A DNA stretch of 64,000 nt from Lacrimispora sp. 210928-DFI.3.58 (GTDB lineage Bacteria > Bacillota > Clostridia > Lachnospirales > Lachnospiraceae): NCBI RefSeq assembly GCF_020554865.1, contig NZ_JAJCIC010000006.1, positions 92,227 through 156,226 of the forward strand, in the 5' to 3' direction. Shown one piece after another: positions 1 to 7,918 of this stretch (within the stretch, counting starts at the first letter, position 1; each line of letters opens with the position of its first letter). The notes under the pieces were generated by a model. That model did no database searches and was not told the origin of the DNA. It saw only the letters and a program-made list of their open reading frames with translations. Made by a program: the position numbers and the translations under genes.

Positions 1-430
1 AAAACTGGTCGATATCCGCTATGATCCTGCTGATGATATCTCCGGAGGCATGGGAATCAATATAGCTTAAGGGCAGTACCTCCAGATGGTTAAATGCCTT
101 TGTGCGGATGTCCTTCACCACCCGGTAGGTGATGATATTGTTGATATGGTTCATGAGCCACTGGCTCACGGAGGTCAGTGCCATGGCTGTGAGGATTTTT
201 GCTAAAATGGATGTAAGGCCTCCAAAATCCACGTGTCCGGGACTGACGATCCTGTCCACTGCCTGGCCTGTGAGGATCGGAACATAGAGCGTCAGGGCAA
301 CGGTCACCACTGCCAGGAAAAGAGACAGCATAACACCCCATTTATACTGGGCAATATAGCGCAGGATACGCTTTAAGGTCGCTCTGCTCTTATCCTTGTC
401 CAGAGCCTGCTTTTTTGATTTACTGCTCAT
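1..430 (-). CDS. ABC exporter subunit, permease part (truncated by window edge)
   Basis: This is the N-terminal ~143 codons of an ABC exporter half-transporter; the rest lies beyond position 1. A basic N-terminus is followed by a hydrophobic segment (WGVMLSLFLAVVTVALTLYV) and the typical exporter-fold stretch with YRVVKDIRTKAFNHL and SYIDSHASGDIISRI. The ATG at 430 overlaps the stop of the preceding exporter gene by 11 bases, so the two are translationally coupled and probably form a heterodimer. The substrate is unknown; multidrug or lipid export is usual for such pairs. The ATP-binding domain is outside the window. Confidence 0.85.
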   Translation of the reverse strand, partial: MSSKSKKQALDKDKSRATLKRILRYIAQYKWGVMLSLFLAVVTVALTLYVPILTGQAVDRIVSPGHVDFGGLTSILAKILTAMALTSVSQWLMNHINNIITYRVVKDIRTKAFNHLEVLPLSYIDSHASGDIISRIIADIDQF

Positions 431-2174
431 CTCTTTCCACCTCCTCCTTTGAAAGCTGTGACAGGCAGATTTCCCTGTATACGCTGCATTCCTTTAACAG
501 CTCCTTATGACTGCCCATGCCGGCCAGACGGCCGTCATCCAGCACCAATATGGTATCTGCCTGTTTAATGGTGGTTGCGCGCTGGGATACAATGAATACG
601 GTCATATCCTGTGTATTTTCCCGAATGGCCCTCCGCAGCCTTGCGTCTGTGGCAAAGTCCAGGGCCGATGCGCTGTCGTCCATGATCAGGATCTGGGGCC
701 TGCGCACCAGAGCCCTTGCTATGGTGAGACGCTGGCGCTGGCCGCCGGAAAGGTTCTTTCCCCCCTGGTCGATGTGCATATCCAGGCCCTGCCCCTTTCC
801 TTCTACCACTTCCCTGGCCTGGGCAGTGTCAAGGGCTTTGTAGATCTCCTCGTCTGTGGCATCTGCCTTGCCCCACTTCATATTGTCCCGCAGGCTCCCC
901 TTAAAGAGAACGGCTCTCTGGGGCACTATGCCGATTTTTTCCCGAAGCTCAGAAATGCCGTACTCCCGGACGTCCTTGCCGTCCACCAGCACCTGGCCCT
1001 CCTTTGCATCGTAAAATCTGGGAATGAGGTTGACTAAAGTGGACTTGCCGGAGCCGGTACCGCCGATGACACCGATGGTCTGGCCCCTGAAGGCAGAAAA
1101 GGAGATGCCGCTTAAGGCATCGGACTTCGCTCCCGCATAGGCAAAATCCAGATCCTTAAACTCCACCTTGGGACAGGGATCAGAAGTCTGGCTTGGGGCC
1201 GGACGCGATGCCCTTTCCGGCTCCTTAATGGAGGTCTCGATCCGGAAGATCCCATCCACACGGTTCATGCAGGCAATGGCCTTTGATATCAGAATGATCA
1301 GGTTTGCCATCTTGATCAGCTCTACCAGTATCTGGGACATATAGTTCACCAGGGCAATCACCTTTCCCTGGGTGATCATGCCTCCTTCCACCTGATTCGC
1401 TCCCACCCAGATAACGGCTACGATCGCCAGATTGATGATCACATATGTCACCGGGTTTAAAAGGGCAGATATCTTTCCCACAAATACCTGCATTTTCACA
1501 AGGCTCCCGTTCTCCTCCTCAAAGGCCTTCCGCTCGCTTTCCTGGCGGTTGAAGGCACGGATGACGCGGACGCCGGTCAGGTTTTCCCTGGTGGACAGAA
1601 GGACCTTGTCCAGCTGGCGCTGCACTCCCTTATATAAAGGCATGCTCACCAGCATAATGCCGAACACCACCACACAGAGAGCCGGGATGGTGATAAGGAA
1701 CACCATGGCGGACTTCACATCCACGGTAAAGGCCATGACCATGGCTCCGAACACCACAAAGGGGGATCGCAGCAAGAGGCGCAGCGTCATGTTGATGCCG
1801 CTCTGCACCTGGTTGATGTCGCTTGTCATCCTTGTGATCAGGGTGGAAGTGCCCACCGTATCGATCTCTGTGTAGGAAAGCCCTCCTATGTGGGCAAACA
1901 GATCGTTTCTTAAGGATGTGGCTGTTCCGGTAGCTGCCTTTGCCGCAAAATACTGGGCTGTCAGGGAACAGGTGAGTCCGATGAGGCCCAGAAGCACCAG
2001 AAGTCCCCCCATCTTCATCACATAGGAGGTATCCCCCTTCCCAATCCCCACATCCACCATACTCGCCACCACCAGAGGTACAAACAGCTCAAAGCTGGCC
2101 TCCAGCATTTTAAACAGCGGCCCCAGTATGCTTTCTTTTTTGTAAGCCTTCATGTAGCCTAGAAGTCGTCTCAT
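420..2174 (-). CDS. ABC exporter, fused permease/ATP-binding subunit
   Basis: A complete half-transporter of about 584 residues. Six membrane segments are followed by a nucleotide-binding domain with Walker A (GGTGSGKST), signature (LSGGQRQR) and Walker B (ILIMDDSAS). The usual catalytic Glu after Walker B is replaced by Ser (DDSAS), and the H-loop position reads SQR instead of a His. This suggests the degenerate site of a heterodimeric exporter, with the next gene probably supplying the competent site. An ATG at 2174 is preferred because GGAGG lies six bases upstream; the frame stays open further upstream but runs into a repeat. LysR is divergently transcribed and may regulate it. Substrate unknown. 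Confidence 0.9.
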   Translation of the reverse strand: MRRLLGYMKAYKKESILGPLFKMLEASFELFVPLVVASMVDVGIGKGDTSYVMKMGGLLVLLGLIGLTCSLTAQYFAAKAATGTATSLRNDLFAHIGGLSYTEIDTVGTSTLITRMTSDINQVQSGINMTLRLLLRSPFVVFGAMVMAFTVDVKSAMVFLITIPALCVVVFGIMLVSMPLYKGVQRQLDKVLLSTRENLTGVRVIRAFNRQESERKAFEEENGSLVKMQVFVGKISALLNPVTYVIINLAIVAVIWVGANQVEGGMITQGKVIALVNYMSQILVELIKMANLIILISKAIACMNRVDGIFRIETSIKEPERASRPAPSQTSDPCPKVEFKDLDFAYAGAKSDALSGISFSAFRGQTIGVIGGTGSGKSTLVNLIPRFYDAKEGQVLVDGKDVREYGISELREKIGIVPQRAVLFKGSLRDNMKWGKADATDEEIYKALDTAQAREVVEGKGQGLDMHIDQGGKNLSGGQRQRLTIARALVRRPQILIMDDSASALDFATDARLRRAIRENTQDMTVFIVSQRATTIKQADTILVLDDGRLAGMGSHKELLKECSVYREICLSQLSKEEVERDEQ

Positions 2175-2197
2175 GGTTTCCTCCATATTTCTCTGTT

Positions 2198-2445
2198 CTT
2201 GAGTTTTTGCATGCTGCGCCGAGACTGCCGGGAGGACGGCTGGTGCGACTTTGCAGGACATTAGAAGCACTTAGGCAGCTGGTTTTTCCGTTCAGAGCAG
2301 CATCAATGATTGTTTGAGCGCAGCGAGTTGCTTTGATGCTGCTCTGGTTCTTAGGAAAAATCAGGGGCCTTAGTGCTTCTTATGTCCGAAACCGGAGCGC
2401 CAGACGTCCTCCCGGCAGTCTTGGTGCAGCATGCGGAAACTCAAG
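2198..2445. repeat. Long imperfect-palindrome repeat, copy A
   Basis: About 248 bases form an imperfect inverted repeat. The outer arms begin CTTGAGTTT and end AAACTCAAG. Inner arms pair CTGCCGGGAGGAC with GTCCTCCCGGCAG, and the centre has CAGAGCAGCATCAA facing TTGATGCTGCTCTG around GAGCGCAGCGAG. The interior is nearly identical to copy B at 11002-11261. It lies in the 5' leader of the ABC exporter genes, ending 24 bases before the start codon, and could be transcribed as a hairpin. No protein is apparent. It could be a MITE-like element or a structured RNA; the sequence alone does not decide. Confidence 0.85.
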
Positions 2446-2468
2446 TTTTTTTGTTTACTTGTGTTTTT

Positions 2469-2497
2469 TTGCACTGTCTGCTATTATAGCATAGAAT
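2469..2497 (+). promoter_or_regulatory. Putative promoter of the LysR gene
   Basis: TTGCAC and TAGAAT are separated by 17 bases, about 70 bases upstream of the LysR start. This is inferred from consensus only. Confidence 0.5.
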
Positions 2498-2531
2498 AAA
2501 CCATATGAAAAATATTCCTTTTATATGGTTT
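2498..2531. promoter_or_regulatory. Inverted repeat, possible LysR operator
   Basis: AAACCATAT and ATATGGTTT form perfect 9-base arms 16 bases apart, between the putative -10 and the LysR start codon. The position would suit autoregulation. LysR boxes usually have a shorter T-N11-A form, so this is only a candidate. Confidence 0.4.
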
Positions 2532-2563
2532 CCATATTTTTATCCTATAGGAGATAGGCGAAG

Positions 2564-3424
2564 ATGAATTTAAAACAGATGGAATATTTTACAACGATCG
2601 TAAACAGCGGCAGCATTTCCGCCGCAGCAAAGGCCCTCCATATCTCCCAGCCTCCCTTAAGCATGCAGATGAAGCTTCTGGAGGAGGAGCTGGGCATCAC
2701 CCTCTTTGAGCGCGGCTCCCGGTCCATCCTCCTGACCGAGGGCGGAAAGCTGTTCTTTGAGCGTGCCTCGGACATCCTTGAGATGACAGGAGGCTTAAAG
2801 CAGGAGATGGAGCAGCTGGGCAAGGGCTTAAAGGGCTCCCTGCGCTTAGGGATGATCTCCTCTGTGGAGACAGAGGCCGTCATCGGGCACACGGCAGCCT
2901 TCCGCAAGCTCCATCCGGAGGTGAACTTTCTCATATATGAGGGGAATACCTATCAGCTTCTCGACAAGCTGGATACGGGGATCATTGAGGCTGCCATTGT
3001 GAGGACGCCTTTTCCTGAGGGATCCTACGAATGCCTTTCCCTGGGCTCCGAGCCTATGATGGCTGTCGGCAGGGAGGAATTCTTTCCGTCATCCTCCGTG
3101 GACGGCGTTTCCCTAGAATCCCTCTCCTCCTGTCCCCTTATCATATACCGGAGATGGGAAAATGTCCTTAAGCATAGCTTTTCCCACAATCCCCCGGATT
3201 ATCTATGCATCAATGATGATGCCAGGACCAGCCTGGCCTGGGCCAAGGCCGGAGCAGGCATCGCCATTGTGCCGGCCTCCATAGCAGGCTGCAGCAGCCA
3301 GGGCATTTCTGTAAAGCCCATCCTTGATCCCGGCCTTGAAAGCCGTATCACCCTGATCTGCCGCAGGCACAGCTCCTCCTCCTCCATTGTCCGGGAGTTT
3401 TTCAGCTTTTGGAACGCTCTATGA
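2564..3424 (+). CDS. LysR-family transcriptional regulator
   Basis: A protein of 286 residues, the usual LysR length. The N-terminal winged helix-turn-helix (residues ~1-60) has the family pattern MEYFTTIVNSGSISAAAKAL followed by SQPPLSMQMKLLEEELG. A periplasmic-binding-like effector domain follows from ~90 (GSLRLGMISSVET, and GAGIAIVPAS near the C-terminus). GGAGATAGGCGAAG before the ATG supplies a ribosome site. It is divergent from the ABC exporter, with repeat A between them, so it may control that exporter. The last six bases overlap the end of the convergent BrkB-like gene. Effector unknown. Confidence 0.9.
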   Translation: MNLKQMEYFTTIVNSGSISAAAKALHISQPPLSMQMKLLEEELGITLFERGSRSILLTEGGKLFFERASDILEMTGGLKQEMEQLGKGLKGSLRLGMISSVETEAVIGHTAAFRKLHPEVNFLIYEGNTYQLLDKLDTGIIEAAIVRTPFPEGSYECLSLGSEPMMAVGREEFFPSSSVDGVSLESLSSCPLIIYRRWENVLKHSFSHNPPDYLCINDDARTSLAWAKAGAGIAIVPASIAGCSSQGISVKPILDPGLESRITLICRRHSSSSSIVREFFSFWNAL

Positions 3425-4246
3425 TCTCCTGTATTCATTCCATATATAGTTGATCTCTGCTCCAAAAAACAGGATACACATGCAGGCATAAAGCCACAGA
3501 AGCAGCAGGACGATCGCTGCCAGGCTTCCGTACATGTAGGAATAATTTTTCCCTCCGATCCGGCTGAAGTACAGGGAGAAGGCCAGGGAAAAGCCCATCC
3601 AGCCCGCAGTGGCGCAGACAGCGCCCGGGAGCTGCTCCCTCAGCTTCAGCTTTTTATCCGGCACAAAGGTATAAATTCCCAAAAAGAACACAAGGAGCAC
3701 CATGGCAGACCACAGTGCCCGAAAGCCGATGATGTGCGTCACAAAAACGGCGAGAACAGGAAGCCGTTTTACGAGAAACGCCTGCAGCATATTTCCGAAC
3801 ACAAGGATGCCCAGAGACATGATGCAGACCAGCATAAATACAATCGTGTAGCCGGAGCATATGAGCCTGTTTATCACATACCAGCGCTTCTCCCCATGAC
3901 CGTGCACCCGGTTTAAGCCTCTGGCAACGCTGAACATGCCCCGGCCTGCGGACCAGAGCGCAGTGACAGCAGTCACAGACAGCATGGTGGCCGGTGATTT
4001 TAAAGACAGGTCATTGACCATGCGGAAGGCCAGGGATTTGTAATCCACCGGCACAAGTCCCACCACCAGTTCCAGAAACTGTGCATTGGTAATGCTTGGT
4101 ATCATCTGGATCGCTGTCAGAAGGAGCATGATAAAGGGAACCACGGACAGGATAATGAAAAAAGAGACCTGAGCCGCATATACGGTCATTTCATCTTCTG
4201 TAAATTTGTCATAGATCTGTTTTGCTGTCACAATGAATCCCACCAT
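3419..4246 (-). CDS. YihY/BrkB-family inner-membrane protein
   Basis: A 275-residue protein with about six hydrophobic segments. It has the YihY/UPF0761 family pattern: an N-terminal DEMTVYAAQVSFFIILSVVP segment, a central LWSAGRGMFSVARGLNRV motif and a last hydrophobic helix. The family was once labelled ribonuclease BN, but that assignment is not supported for these membrane proteins and the true role is unclear. GAGG precedes the ATG. It converges on the LysR gene with a six-base overlap and follows the acylphosphatase gene, so a joint transcript is likely. Confidence 0.88.
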   Translation of the reverse strand: MVGFIVTAKQIYDKFTEDEMTVYAAQVSFFIILSVVPFIMLLLTAIQMIPSITNAQFLELVVGLVPVDYKSLAFRMVNDLSLKSPATMLSVTAVTALWSAGRGMFSVARGLNRVHGHGEKRWYVINRLICSGYTIVFMLVCIMSLGILVFGNMLQAFLVKRLPVLAVFVTHIIGFRALWSAMVLLVFFLGIYTFVPDKKLKLREQLPGAVCATAGWMGFSLAFSLYFSRIGGKNYSYMYGSLAAIVLLLLWLYACMCILFFGAEINYIWNEYRRS

Positions 4247-4270
4247 AGCTGAACCTCTTTTACCTGCGCT

Positions 4271-4564
4271 CTAATACATTTCCCGAAAGCCTCTTTCCCC
4301 GTTCACGAGGGGGAGCCGCTGGGCCTCCATCCGGTCGATCCGTATAAAACGGCCCTCCTCCAGGCTGTTTAGCATTCTGTCAATCAGTACCTCTTCCCCC
4401 TGGACCTCCATCTCCACGGTACCATCCCACAAATTTTTCACCCATCCGGTGAGACCCAGAGGGCGGGCCAGGTAGCAGGCTGTATAGCGGAAACCCACTC
4501 CCTGGACACGGCCATGAAAAATAATGTGCTTTCTGATCCTTTCCACTGATTCCTCCCTGCGCAT
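4271..4564 (-). CDS. acyP: Acylphosphatase
   Basis: A 97-residue protein matching the small acylphosphatase fold. The phosphate-binding loop GRVQGVGFR carries the catalytic Arg (R26), and GWVKNL carries the catalytic Asn (N44). The family hydrolyses carboxyl-phosphate bonds such as acetyl phosphate and 1,3-bisphosphoglycerate in the cytosol. The C-terminus is slightly atypical, lacking the usual GF-x-I-R-Y ending but having GFREMY. The gene sits between the 2-hydroxyacid dehydrogenase and the BrkB-like gene on the same strand. Confidence 0.93.
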   Translation of the reverse strand: MRREESVERIRKHIIFHGRVQGVGFRYTACYLARPLGLTGWVKNLWDGTVEMEVQGEEVLIDRMLNSLEEGRFIRIDRMEAQRLPLVNGERGFREMY

Positions 4565-4575
4565 ATGCTGTGCTG

Positions 4576-5520
4576 CTATTTCATCACATTCTGAGGTGTG
4601 CCTGCAAGGTAGTGCGCCACATTGTCAAACACGATCACTGCACGCTTCACCAGTGCCTCCTTTGTGGCAAAGGCCACATGAGGGGTCACGATCGTATGAG
4701 GCGCCTGGAATAAGGGATGAGACCGATCGATGGGAGGCTCATTTTCAAACACGTCAATGCAGGCTCCCGCAATGTCTCCCCTCTCCAATGCCTCTGCCAG
4801 AGCCTGGGAATCCACAACCGGTCCTCTGGCTGTGTTGATCAGGACGGCATTTTTCTTCATAAGGCCAATGCGCTCTTTATTCATAAGTCCTCTTGTCCCC
4901 TCATTTAGCGGTGTGTGAAGGGATACAATGTCACTCTGGGCAAGAAGGGTCTCAAGATCCACATAGGTAACGCCGGGAACCTCCTTTTTCGTCCTGCTGT
5001 AGGCAAGAACCCTGCAGCCAAAGGCCTGGGCAATGGCTGCCACCCGAAGGCCGATGGCCCCGGTCCCCACCACGCCGAAGGTCTTTCCCTCCAGCTCAAA
5101 GCCCACTAAGCCATCCTTTGTGCCGCCCTCACGGCAGACATGATCGCAGGCAATGATGTTCCGATAGAGGCTGATCAGCATGCCGAAGACAAGATCCGCC
5201 ACTCCGCAGGTGGAGTAGCCGGCACAGTTGCACACCATGATTCCCTGCTCCCTGCATGCGTCCATGGCAATATGGTCCACGCCTGTAAATGCAACGGACA
5301 GAAGCTTTAATTTCCTGCAGCCCCGGATCACCTGGGCATTCAGGGGAAGGTTGGAAACAACGATGATATCGGCCTCCTCTCCCCTTCTTATCAGCTCTTC
5401 TGTGTCCGTGGTGCGTGTATCATAGTATACAAGCTCTGCCTCTTTCCCCAGCTTCTCCTCTGCAATGGCAAGGAGCGCCTCCTTTTCCACACCTAATGGT
5501 TCTATTATAACCACTTTCAT
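4576..5520 (-). CDS. D-isomer-specific 2-hydroxyacid dehydrogenase
   Basis: A protein of 314 residues when started at 5520, where AAAGGAAGG precedes the ATG; the frame remains open 14 codons upstream without a better site. The NAD-binding loop VGTGAIG (G152, G154, G157) lies in the Rossmann domain. The catalytic triad is visible as R232 (NTARGP), E261 (FENEPP) and H281 (VTPHVA). The family reduces 2-oxoacids or oxidises D-2-hydroxyacids; glyoxylate/hydroxypyruvate, phosphoglycerate or D-lactate-like substrates are possible. No ACT domain is present, which argues against a regulated SerA. It is followed 12 bases later by acylphosphatase. Confidence 0.9.
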   Translation of the reverse strand: MKVVIIEPLGVEKEALLAIAEEKLGKEAELVYYDTRTTDTEELIRRGEEADIIVVSNLPLNAQVIRGCRKLKLLSVAFTGVDHIAMDACREQGIMVCNCAGYSTCGVADLVFGMLISLYRNIIACDHVCREGGTKDGLVGFELEGKTFGVVGTGAIGLRVAAIAQAFGCRVLAYSRTKKEVPGVTYVDLETLLAQSDIVSLHTPLNEGTRGLMNKERIGLMKKNAVLINTARGPVVDSQALAEALERGDIAGACIDVFENEPPIDRSHPLFQAPHTIVTPHVAFATKEALVKRAVIVFDNVAHYLAGTPQNVMK

Positions 5521-5545
5521 TTGTTTTCCTTCCTTTCTCTGTTCC

Positions 5546-5938
5546 CTATGGAGCCGGAACAACTATTTTATCTGTTTTTATCACTTCCCGCTTATCTACG
5601 CCCTCAGGCACAAAGCGGAATACGGTAAATTCTGCCGGCTCATCTGTTTCATTGGAAAATGTATGTATGGACCTTCCTACGCGTATGAGCCCGCCGGGCC
5701 CTGTCTTTCTCGTCCTTGTCTCTCCATCCTCCTGCCAGTAAGCCGTCAGCTCCCCCTTTGTCACAAGAAGGGTCTCCTCGATCTTCTGGTGGTAATGCCA
5801 TTCCTGGACCGTATGGGGAGCGATCCTGTTTAAATGGATCTCATATTCCTCAAAGATAAAATAGCTCACATCAGTGCCGTTTGACTTGCTGACATTGACG
5901 GCGTCTTCTTTTCCATAAAATTCCATTTTTGTCTCCAT
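5546..5938 (-). CDS. Cupin-domain protein
   Basis: A small protein of about 130 residues. The cupin metal motif WHYHQKIEETL (HxH and Glu) sits near the middle, and a second-motif histidine is visible in RSIHTFSN. It is a single-domain beta-barrel cupin that probably binds a divalent metal; substrate or regulatory role cannot be told. The ATG at 5938 follows GGAAG with good spacing; an upstream in-frame start would overlap nth and has no clear ribosome site. It lies between nth and the dehydrogenase on the same strand. Confidence 0.8.
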   Translation of the reverse strand: METKMEFYGKEDAVNVSKSNGTDVSYFIFEEYEIHLNRIAPHTVQEWHYHQKIEETLLVTKGELTAYWQEDGETRTRKTGPGGLIRVGRSIHTFSNETDEPAEFTVFRFVPEGVDKREVIKTDKIVVPAP

Positions 5939-5978
5939 ATAGCAACTTCCTGCCGTTCTCCTTCTCCTTGATCTAAGA

Positions 5979-6614
5979 TCAGACGCCATTCTTCCGGCAG
6001 AGATGGCTTACGCAGCATTTATCACAGTGAGGCTTTGTTCTGGCTGTACAGACATCCCTTCCGTGGTACACCAGCCTGTGGCAGAAATCGCTTCCCTCCT
6101 CCGGCGGGATCAGCTTCCAGAGCTCCATCTCCACCTTCTTCGGCTCCTTTATCCCATCCACAAGGCCCATGCGGTTTACTAGGCGGATGCAGTGGGTATC
6201 TGTCACGATTGCCGGCTTTCCAAACACATCCCCCATGATCAGGTTGGCGCTCTTTCTGCCGACTCCCGGAAGGGAGAGCAGGGCATTAAAATCATCCGGC
6301 ACTTTTCCATTATATTTTTCCTTTAACAGCTTCATGCAGCCGCTGATATCCCTGGCCTTGCTGTGCCCCAGGCCGCAGGGCTTTACAATGGCCTCGATGT
6401 CCTCCACCTTGGCCTCTGCCAATGCCTCCACGCTGGGATATTTTGCATACAGGTCCTGGACCACCACGTTTACCCTGGCGTCCGTGCACTGGGCAGCCAG
6501 ACGCACGCTGACAAGAAGCTTCCAGGCTTCGTTGTAATCCAGCGTACAGCCTGCATCAGGATATTCCTTTTTCAGCCCCTCTATAAGAGCAAGGGCCAGC
6601 TCTTTTTTCGTCAT
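5979..6614 (-). CDS. nth: Endonuclease III (DNA glycosylase/AP lyase)
   Basis: A 211-residue base-excision repair enzyme that removes oxidised pyrimidines and cleaves abasic sites. The helix-hairpin-helix LPGVGRKSAN contains the Schiff-base lysine K121, and D139 is in VTDTHCIRL, matching the E. coli K120/D138 pair. A C-terminal 4Fe-4S cluster is indicated by C189, C197, C200 and C206; the first spacing is one residue longer than the usual C-x6-C. AAAGGAGAG precedes the ATG. It is the first gene of the nth, cupin, dehydrogenase, acylphosphatase, BrkB run, which may be one transcript. Confidence 0.95.
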   Translation of the reverse strand: MTKKELALALIEGLKKEYPDAGCTLDYNEAWKLLVSVRLAAQCTDARVNVVVQDLYAKYPSVEALAEAKVEDIEAIVKPCGLGHSKARDISGCMKLLKEKYNGKVPDDFNALLSLPGVGRKSANLIMGDVFGKPAIVTDTHCIRLVNRMGLVDGIKEPKKVEMELWKLIPPEEGSDFCHRLVYHGRDVCTARTKPHCDKCCVSHLCRKNGV

Positions 6615-6716
6615 TTGTATGTTCTCTCCTTTTATTTCTGCGAAGCAATGAGCCCCATGTATTTTATTTATTATATAGCATGGATTCCTGTTTTACAATA
6701 ATAACTCTGCGTTTCC

Positions 6717-6752
6717 GCATTTTGTGTCCGCCTGACGCCGGACACAAAATGC
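6717..6752. repeat. Perfect 14-bp inverted repeat
   Basis: GCATTTTGTGTCCG and CGGACACAAAATGC are exact reverse complements around an 8-base loop, in the gap between nth and the small Tudor-like genes. No T-run follows on either side, so it is not a classical terminator; an operator or RNA hairpin is possible. Confidence 0.7.
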
Positions 6753-6781
6753 TTCCCATAAGTTTATACCCATAGCGCGCA

Positions 6782-6815
6782 AAAATGGCAGGATCCCTCT
6801 ATATGCGACCCTGCC
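6782..6815 (-). terminator. Intrinsic terminator after the Tudor-like gene pair
   Basis: On the minus strand GGCAGG pairs with CCTGCC and is followed by ATTTTTG, just after the stop of the gene ending at 6836. Confidence 0.6.
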
Positions 6816-6835
6816 GTTTCTTCTCTGCGCCATTT

Positions 6836-7033
6836 TTACCGGCACTCATCCAGTATCTCTTCCTGCAGATCCCTGTCCATCATTTTCATATCTGAGACAA
6901 ATACCTGAGGATAGGGAAATGCCATATCTCCGTAAAGCTTTCCAAATGCAACGTATACCTTCCCGCCTTTTAAGGCAAATATAGTCCCTGCCCCAAAGCG
7001 CCTGTGCTCTACCTTCTGGTTAATGATCTTCAT
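6836..7033 (-). CDS. Small Tudor-like domain protein (UvrD/PcrA C-terminal-like)
   Basis: A 65-residue protein that is essentially one small beta-barrel-like module: VEHRRFGAGTIFALKGGK followed by VYVAFGKLYGDM. The V-x-H-x-x-FG-x-G-T-I-x(n)-V-x-F pattern resembles the C-terminal Tudor-like domain of UvrD/PcrA helicases, which contacts RNA polymerase; this similarity is an inference from pattern only. It overlaps the upstream gene by ATGA, and the two share the module, so they look like tandem paralogs. Function unknown. Confidence 0.7.
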   Translation of the reverse strand: MKIINQKVEHRRFGAGTIFALKGGKVYVAFGKLYGDMAFPYPQVFVSDMKMMDRDLQEEILDECR

Positions 7034-7395
7034 GCTGTCATTCCTCCCTGTCTCTTCTCCCTTTCCTGGCGCTCCTTTGCAGCCTTCCTGCGGCGGCGCA
7101 GAAGTTCTCTCTGCTCCTTTTTCCGTTCAGCCTCCCGAAGCTCATACAGCTTCTGTTTCTGCTCCTGCTCCTGGTTTTTCCTGAGCTTCAGCTGCTCCAG
7201 ATCATCCTCTGCCTGAGCCTGAAGGCGGCTGCTTGTAAACTGGAGATAGGTTTCAAATGCCTCCGGGTACTGGAAGGTCTTTTCCTCCTCCATCCCCTGG
7301 AACATGACCGTGATATGGCCCTCCCTTGTGCGGATAACATTTCCATTCCCATAGGTTCTGTGGACTACAGCTTCATTTAACATACTGCTTAACAC
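7030..7395 (-). CDS. Tudor-like domain protein with charged coiled-coil tail
   Basis: A 121-residue protein. Residues ~8-50 carry the same module as the next gene (VVHRTYGNGNVIRTREGH then VMFQGMEEEKTFQYPEAF). Residues ~55-115 are a highly charged, Gln/Glu/Arg/Lys-rich helix likely to form a coiled coil or bind nucleic acid. The module resembles the UvrD/PcrA C-terminal domain, but no helicase part is present. The stop overlaps the next start as ATGA, indicating coupled translation. No family name is known to me. Confidence 0.7.
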   Translation of the reverse strand: MLSSMLNEAVVHRTYGNGNVIRTREGHITVMFQGMEEEKTFQYPEAFETYLQFTSSRLQAQAEDDLEQLKLRKNQEQEQKQKLYELREAERKKEQRELLRRRRKAAKERQEREKRQGGMTA

Positions 7396-7432
7396 CCTTT
7401 CTTAGCAAAGCCTCTGTGCACTTGTCTAAAAT

Positions 7433-7477
7433 AGTTCAGGACTGCAGCTCCCAAAGGGTCTCTTGCAGTCCTGAACT
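7433..7477. repeat. Short hairpin, AGTTCAGG-type
   Basis: AGTTCAGGACTGCA and TGCAGTCCTGAACT form a perfect 14-base stem with a 17-base loop. It follows DUF4491 on the minus strand and may act as a terminator. The outer bases match the tips of repeat copy B and of the hairpin at 55283. Confidence 0.7.
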
Positions 7478-7567
7478 GTTATCCTTATTTTATCATTTTT
7501 TTAAGACTTTTTCTAAAGATTTTAAGGTGGAAGAAAGCAATTTCAGCACTTTGCAACAGAATGGTCC

Positions 7568-7873
7568 TCATGGTTTTTGTGCACAATTTCTTTTCCTCTT
7601 CGGATTTTTCGGAAACCAGCCCCGCTCTACCCGCTTTTCCTGCTCCTTCAGCTCCAGGATGCTCCACAGGCAGCTGCAGCCCAGTACCCCCAGGACAGCC
7701 GATATGGTTCCCTGCTCCACCAAGGCACTGACTGCCAGAAACAGGACTCCCGCAGCCAAAAACAGGGGCCAGCACCTGGATGACAGATAATACTCCGCCT
7801 TGATCACAATAGGATGGAACAGGCCGATTATCATGAAGCAGGCTGCTCCGATCACGATGCCATTTATATTCAT
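7568..7873 (-). CDS. DUF4491-family membrane protein
   Basis: A protein of 101 residues with two or three hydrophobic segments. The opening NGIVIGAACFMIIGLFHPIV and the later KAEYY, CWPLFL and LWSILELKEQEKRVERGWFP match the DUF4491 pattern as I know it. The tail is basic and cytosolic. Function is unknown for the family. GGAG lies six bases before the ATG. It follows the GNAT gene on the same strand. Confidence 0.85.
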   Translation of the reverse strand: MNINGIVIGAACFMIIGLFHPIVIKAEYYLSSRCWPLFLAAGVLFLAVSALVEQGTISAVLGVLGCSCLWSILELKEQEKRVERGWFPKNPKRKRNCAQKP

Positions 7874-7918
7874 AAGATTCTCCGCCTCTATGTTGTCCTT
7901 TTTCTTGCACTTCCCGTC

